NCBI RefSeq assembly: GCF_001570425.1
Contig: NZ_BCSX01000056.1
Location: 1 to 64,000 of the forward strand
Reading direction: 5' to 3'
Source: Mycolicibacterium brisbanense
GTDB taxonomy: Bacteria; Actinomycetota; Actinomycetes; Mycobacteriales; Mycobacteriaceae
Length of the DNA: 64,000 nt
Below the pieces are notes generated by a model. It saw only the letters and a list, made by a program, of their open reading frames with translations, did no database searches and was not told the DNA's origin. The translations under genes were made by a program, and so were the position numbers. Below, piece after piece: positions 60,046 to 64,000 of the stretch (positions are counted from its first letter, which is position 1; each line of letters opens with the position of its first letter).

Positions 60046-61542
60046 ATGTCCGATATCGGGATGACGATGCAGCCCAGCCTTTACATCGACGGAAAGTGGG
60101 TGCATGCCGGCGGCGGCGGCACGCGCGACATCGTCAACCCGGCGGACAGCACGGTGGTCGCTGTCGTCGACGAGGCCACCGCGGCGGATGCGTCCGCCGC
60201 CGTGGCCGCGGCCCGGACGGCTTTCGACAGCGGACCGTGGCCGCACACGCCGATCGCCGAACGCGCGGCGGTGCTCGACCGGATCGCCGATCTACTGGCC
60301 CGCGACCGTGACGAGCTCGCCCGCATCGAGACCCTCGATACGGGGAAGACGTTGCGGGAGAGCCACATCGACATAGACGATGTGATCTCGGTGTTCCGCT
60401 ACTACGCCAACTTGGCGGCGGTGGAGGCCGACCGGGTCGTCGACGTCGGCGACCCCACGGTGATCAGCAGGGTGGTGCGGGAACCGGTCGGGGTGTGTGT
60501 CCTGATCGCGCCGTGGAACTACCCGTTGCTGCAGATCGCCTGGAAGATCGCGCCTGCGCTGGCCGCCGGCTGCACCATGGTGGCGAAACCCAGCGAGGTC
60601 ACCCCGCTGAGCACCATCGTGCTGGTCCGGCTGGCCGAGGAGGCCGGTGTTCCGGCGGGTGTGCTCAACCTGATCCAGGCCAGCGGCGCCGCAGTCGGCG
60701 CCGCTCTGACCGATACGCCCGAGGTCGACCTCATCTCGTTCACCGGCGGTGCGGCCACCGGTACGTCGATCGCCCGCACCGCGGCCGCCCACGCGACCCG
60801 CGTCGCACTGGAACTCGGTGGCAAGAATCCCCACATCGTGTTCGCAGACACCGATTTCGACATCGCCGTCGATCGGGTGCTGACCGGTGTCTTCATGCAC
60901 TCCGGGCAGGTCTGTTCGTCGGGCACGCGGCTCATCATCGAGGAGTCCATCGCCGACGAGTTCGTCGCGGCGCTGGTCGCGCGGGCAGAGCGGATCCGAT
61001 TCGGCGACGGTCTGGACGAGAGCAGCGAGACCGGGCCGTTGGTGTCGATGGCACACCGAGAGAAGGTGGAATCCTATGTGGCATTGGGGATTTCCGAGGG
61101 TGCAAAGTTGGTCACCGGGGGTGCGCGGCCAACCGATCCCAAGTACGCGGCAGGGAGTTTCTATCCACCCACCATCTTCGACCACTGTGATCGGAGCATG
61201 CGGGTGGTGACCGAGGAGACCTTCGGTCCGATCCTGACCGTCGAGCGGTTCAGCACCGAGGCCCAGGCGATCGAGCTGGGCAACGACACACCGTATGGCC
61301 TTGCCGCCGGTGTCCGCACCGCGGACCCGGCAAGGGCCGAACGCGTCGCGCGCGCATTGCGGGCGGGCACGGTGTGGATCAACGACTTCGGCTTCTACAC
61401 TCCGGCCGCCGAGTGGGGCGGCTTCAAGAAGTCGGGGAACGGCCGCGAGCTCGGACCGACGGGGCTCGCCGAATACCAAGAGATCAAACACATCTGGAAC
61501 AGCACCTCGCCGTCGGTGGCGGGCTGGTTCAACGGCGAATAA
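60046..61542 (+). CDS. betB: Betaine-aldehyde dehydrogenase-like aldehyde dehydrogenase
   Basis: 498 residues, starting 3 bases after the oxygenase stop. NAD-binding GGAATGTSIARTAA, the catalytic glutamate in ALELGGKNPHIVF and the nucleophile cysteine in HSGQVCSSGTRLI are all present. WNYPLLQIAWKIAPAL and GGFKKSGNGRELG complete the ALDH superfamily pattern, closest to BetB/GbsA. It would oxidise betaine aldehyde to glycine betaine between the GMC dehydrogenase and the Rieske oxygenase; other aminoaldehydes are possible. Confidence 0.88.
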   Translation: MSDIGMTMQPSLYIDGKWVHAGGGGTRDIVNPADSTVVAVVDEATAADASAAVAAARTAFDSGPWPHTPIAERAAVLDRIADLLARDRDELARIETLDTGKTLRESHIDIDDVISVFRYYANLAAVEADRVVDVGDPTVISRVVREPVGVCVLIAPWNYPLLQIAWKIAPALAAGCTMVAKPSEVTPLSTIVLVRLAEEAGVPAGVLNLIQASGAAVGAALTDTPEVDLISFTGGAATGTSIARTAAAHATRVALELGGKNPHIVFADTDFDIAVDRVLTGVFMHSGQVCSSGTRLIIEESIADEFVAALVARAERIRFGDGLDESSETGPLVSMAHREKVESYVALGISEGAKLVTGGARPTDPKYAAGSFYPPTIFDHCDRSMRVVTEETFGPILTVERFSTEAQAIELGNDTPYGLAAGVRTADPARAERVARALRAGTVWINDFGFYTPAAEWGGFKKSGNGRELGPTGLAEYQEIKHIWNSTSPSVAGWFNGE

Positions 61543-61572
61543 CCCACCACTTCTCTCGAAGGATGCACCACC

Positions 61573-63093
61573 ATGTCAATTCGGTCAGACAGTCAAGCCG
61601 ATGAAAGTGGGATGGAGGACTTCGGCTACAAGGAGTCCCTCGACCGCAGTATCGGCAAGTTCGCGAGTTTCGCGGCCGGGGTCAGTTACATCTCGATCCT
61701 GACCGGCACCTTCCAGCTTTTCTATGTCGGCTTCGGCAATGCCGGTCCGGCTTATCTGTGGTCGTGGCCAATGGTTTTCGTGGGCCAGATGGCTGTCGCG
61801 TTGTGTTTCATGGAGCTCTCCGCCAAGTATCCGGTCGCCGGGTCGGTCTATAACTGGTCGAAGAAGCTCGGTAGCCGCATCGTCGGGTGGAGCTCGGGCT
61901 GGCTCATGCTGACCGCGTCCATCGTCACGCTGTCGGCGGTGGTGCTGGCATTGCAGTTGAACCTGCCCCGGCTGTGGAGCGGCTTCCAGATGATCGGTGA
62001 CGGCACCGGAAAGTACGACTTCGCCGCCAACGCAATCATTCTGGGTGTCATCCTGATCGCCTTCACTACCACGATCAACGCCTTCGGCGTACGGCTGATG
62101 GCGATGATCAACAGCGCCGGTGTGTTCATCGAGCTGATCGCGGCGGTGCTCATCGCGGTCATCCTGGCGTTCAACATCAAGCGTGGTCCCAGTGTGTTCT
62201 TCTCCACCCACGGCTACGGTGCGGATCTGCCCGGCGGGTACATGGGTGCATTCCTGGTGGCGTCGTTGGCATCTCTGTATGTGATGTACGGCTTCGACAC
62301 GGCCAGCTCGCTGGGCGAGGAGACGGTCGAACCGCGCCGCACCGCACCGAAGGCCATCCTGCGGGCGATCCTGGCGTCCTTCGTGATCGGTGGGGCCATC
62401 TTGGTGTTCGCCGTCATGTCCGCACCCGATCTCAACGACCCACTGCTGGGCAGCCCGGACGGCAGCCTGCAGTACATCGTCGAGAAGGTGATGTGGGGTC
62501 CGCTCGGCAAGATCTTCCTGATCTGCATCGTGGTGGCAGTGACGGTGTGTTCCCTGGCCGTGCACACCGCCGCGATCCGGCTCACGTTCGCGATGGCACG
62601 CGACAACGCTCTTCCGTTCGGCGAGAAGCTGGCTCGCGTCCATCCCAAGACGCAGGCCCCGGTGGTCCCGGCCGTCGTGATCGGTGTGATCGCCGCGTTG
62701 ATCCTCGTGATCAACCTCGGTCAGCCCAAGGTGTTCACGGTGTTGACCTCGATCGCCATCATCATGATCTACCTCGCCTATCTGATGGTGACCGGCCCGA
62801 TGCTCAAGAAGCGGCTGCAAGGTCAGTGGCCGCCGGCCGACCTCAAGGAAGGCAACTACTTCACCATGGGCAAGTGGGGTCTGGCGGTCAACATCTTCGC
62901 CGTGCTGTGGGGCGTCGGCATGGCCGTCAACCTGGCCTGGCCGCGCGTGGCCATCTACGGCGATCCCTGGTACAACACGTGGGGCGCGTTCGTCTACATC
63001 GGCGTCATCCTCGGCCTCGGCCTCGTGTGGTACTTCGTCAAGGGCCGTCATCACCTCGGCACCCTGGCCTCGCATGCGGCGGACAAACAGTAA
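61573..63093 (+). CDS. APC-superfamily amino acid/amine permease
   Basis: 506 residues with about 12 hydrophobic helices and AAGGA before the ATG. The first helices contain ASFAAGVSYISILTGTFQLF and the consensus-like FMELSAKYPVAGSVYNWSKK of the APC amino acid transporter group. YGFDTASSLGEETVEPRRTA is the conserved loop of the amino acid transporter family. By context it imports choline, betaine or a related amine. It lies 30 bases after the dehydrogenase. Confidence 0.9.
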   Translation: MSIRSDSQADESGMEDFGYKESLDRSIGKFASFAAGVSYISILTGTFQLFYVGFGNAGPAYLWSWPMVFVGQMAVALCFMELSAKYPVAGSVYNWSKKLGSRIVGWSSGWLMLTASIVTLSAVVLALQLNLPRLWSGFQMIGDGTGKYDFAANAIILGVILIAFTTTINAFGVRLMAMINSAGVFIELIAAVLIAVILAFNIKRGPSVFFSTHGYGADLPGGYMGAFLVASLASLYVMYGFDTASSLGEETVEPRRTAPKAILRAILASFVIGGAILVFAVMSAPDLNDPLLGSPDGSLQYIVEKVMWGPLGKIFLICIVVAVTVCSLAVHTAAIRLTFAMARDNALPFGEKLARVHPKTQAPVVPAVVIGVIAALILVINLGQPKVFTVLTSIAIIMIYLAYLMVTGPMLKKRLQGQWPPADLKEGNYFTMGKWGLAVNIFAVLWGVGMAVNLAWPRVAIYGDPWYNTWGAFVYIGVILGLGLVWYFVKGRHHLGTLASHAADKQ

Positions 63094-63256
63094 GACCCAG
63101 TCTTTCAGCGTCCCACCATGTTCCGTGCGCTAGACGGCGGAGCCCACTGAACCCTGCGGGTCCGAGCGACCCGTGCTGCGACCGGACGGAATGTCGGCTC
63201 CTGCTCGCAGCATCCACCGACACACTTTTCACACCCGATTCCGGAAGGCACGACCG

Positions 63257-64000
63257 ATGAGCGAGAACTCCACACCCGTTGCGACCTACGACTACGTCAT
63301 CGCCGGCGGCGGCACCGCGGGATGTGTTCTCGCGGCCAGGCTGAGCGAGGATCCGTCGGTCACCGTGTGCCTCATCGAGGCGGGCCCCTCGGACGTCGGC
63401 GACCGCAACATCCTGGAACTGTCGGCGTGGATGCACCTGCTCGATTCCGGCTACGACTGGGACTATCCCGTCGAACCGCAGGAGAAGGGCAACAGCTTCA
63501 TGCGGCACGCCCGGGCCAAGGTGCTCGGCGGGTGTTCGTCGCACAACTCCTGTATCGCGTTCTGGCCGCCGGCCGAGGGGCTCGCCGACTGGGAAGCGAT
63601 GGGCGCCAAGGGCTGGGGCGCCGACGGACTGTGGCCGTTCGTCGCGAAACTGGAGACCAACGACGCCGAGGGGGATCACCACGGCCACAGCGGGCCGGTG
63701 CGGTTGCGCGACGTGCCACCGCTGGACCCGTGCGGCGCAGCGGTGCTGGAGGCCGCCGCCAAGGTCGGCCTGCCGACGGTGAAGTTCAACCGCGGCACCA
63801 CGGTGACCAACGGTGCGGGCTGGTTCCAGATCAACGCCGCGGAGAACGGCAACCGCATGTCGTCGTCGCACGCCTTCCTGCACCCGATCCTCGAGACCCG
63901 CAAAAACCTTGAGGTACGGACGAATTCGTGGGTCAGCGAGATCCTGTTCGACGACGAGAACAACGCCACCGGGGTGCGCTACCAACGGCCCGACCTCACC
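63257..64000 (+). CDS. betA: GMC oxidoreductase, choline-dehydrogenase-like, 5' part
   Basis: The first 248 codons; the gene runs off the window end. ATG at 63257 has AAGG upstream. The FAD site is YDYVIAGGGTAGCVLAARLS and the GMC signature follows as RAKVLGGCSSHNSCIAFWPP; another conserved part is GAGWFQINAAENGNRMSSSH. Choline dehydrogenase oxidises choline to betaine aldehyde, which fits the adjacent BetB-like enzyme. The substrate-binding C-terminal half is not visible, so other alcohols cannot be excluded. Confidence 0.85.
   Translation, partial: MSENSTPVATYDYVIAGGGTAGCVLAARLSEDPSVTVCLIEAGPSDVGDRNILELSAWMHLLDSGYDWDYPVEPQEKGNSFMRHARAKVLGGCSSHNSCIAFWPPAEGLADWEAMGAKGWGADGLWPFVAKLETNDAEGDHHGHSGPVRLRDVPPLDPCGAAVLEAAAKVGLPTVKFNRGTTVTNGAGWFQINAAENGNRMSSSHAFLHPILETRKNLEVRTNSWVSEILFDDENNATGVRYQRPDLT

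Overview
The window comes from a mycobacterium, most likely a fast-growing Mycolicibacterium-type species. It opens in the 3' end of a 5S rRNA gene. The next 30 kb follow the gene order of Mycobacterium tuberculosis Rv1316c to Rv1343c almost gene for gene: ogt, alkA, membrane cyclase, nucS, methylmalonyl-CoA epimerase, fadA4, thioredoxin/TPR protein, glgB, glgE, glgP, dinG, pncB, clpS, DUF2017, P1 peptidase, mec, cysO, cysM, rhomboid, murI, Rv1339-type phosphodiesterase, rph, rdgB, DUF3817 protein, lprD. High GC, many GTG starts and many 4-base stop/start overlaps fit this. The differences from M. tuberculosis are an IS30-family insertion sequence between the thioredoxin gene and glgB, one membrane cyclase instead of several, an extra DUF3817 gene, a virginiamycin-B-lyase-like propeller gene after glgP and a lipoprotein metalloprotease gene.

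Conserved synteny ends at about 30.3 kb. A LAGLIDADG-like HTH protein and a tRNA-Leu(TAG) gene mark the border of an accessory region, about 30.4-51.3 kb, that looks like a defence and maintenance island. It holds a type I restriction system (hsdR near the tRNA, hsdM and hsdS about 12 kb away), a type IV McrB-McrC system translationally coupled to hsdS, a complete YefM-YoeB (RelJ-RelK) toxin-antitoxin pair with a visible operator, a VapB antitoxin whose VapC partner has decayed, a 13E12-type HNH/DUF222 element, and a tandemly duplicated operon encoding an HSP90-like GHKL ATPase and an alpha-helical TPR-like partner. In one copy the HSP90 gene has collapsed to an in-frame 40-codon remnant. A type II NADH dehydrogenase gene with an expanded Lys-Asp hexanucleotide repeat sits inside the island.

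From 51.3 to 56.3 kb are a fatty-acyl-AMP ligase, a SigG-type ECF sigma factor divergent from a short-chain dehydrogenase, a DUF899 protein and a small membrane protein. From 56.1 kb to the end lies a probable quaternary-amine (choline/glycine betaine) catabolic cluster: Fic protein, FAD ferredoxin reductase and Rieske ferredoxin on the minus strand, and on the plus strand a Rieske oxygenase, a betaine-aldehyde-dehydrogenase-like enzyme, an APC permease and a GMC oxidoreductase cut by the window end. Just before the oxygenase is the frameshifted C-terminal stub of a sarcosine-oxidase-like gene, whose ancestral stop overlaps the oxygenase start codon.

The most interesting candidates for something undescribed are the bacterial HSP90-TPR operon with its duplicated, conserved nested-palindrome leader, and the single hsdM-hsdS-mcrB-mcrC operon. 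Functions are inferred from recognised families and motifs read by eye; no database search was possible.
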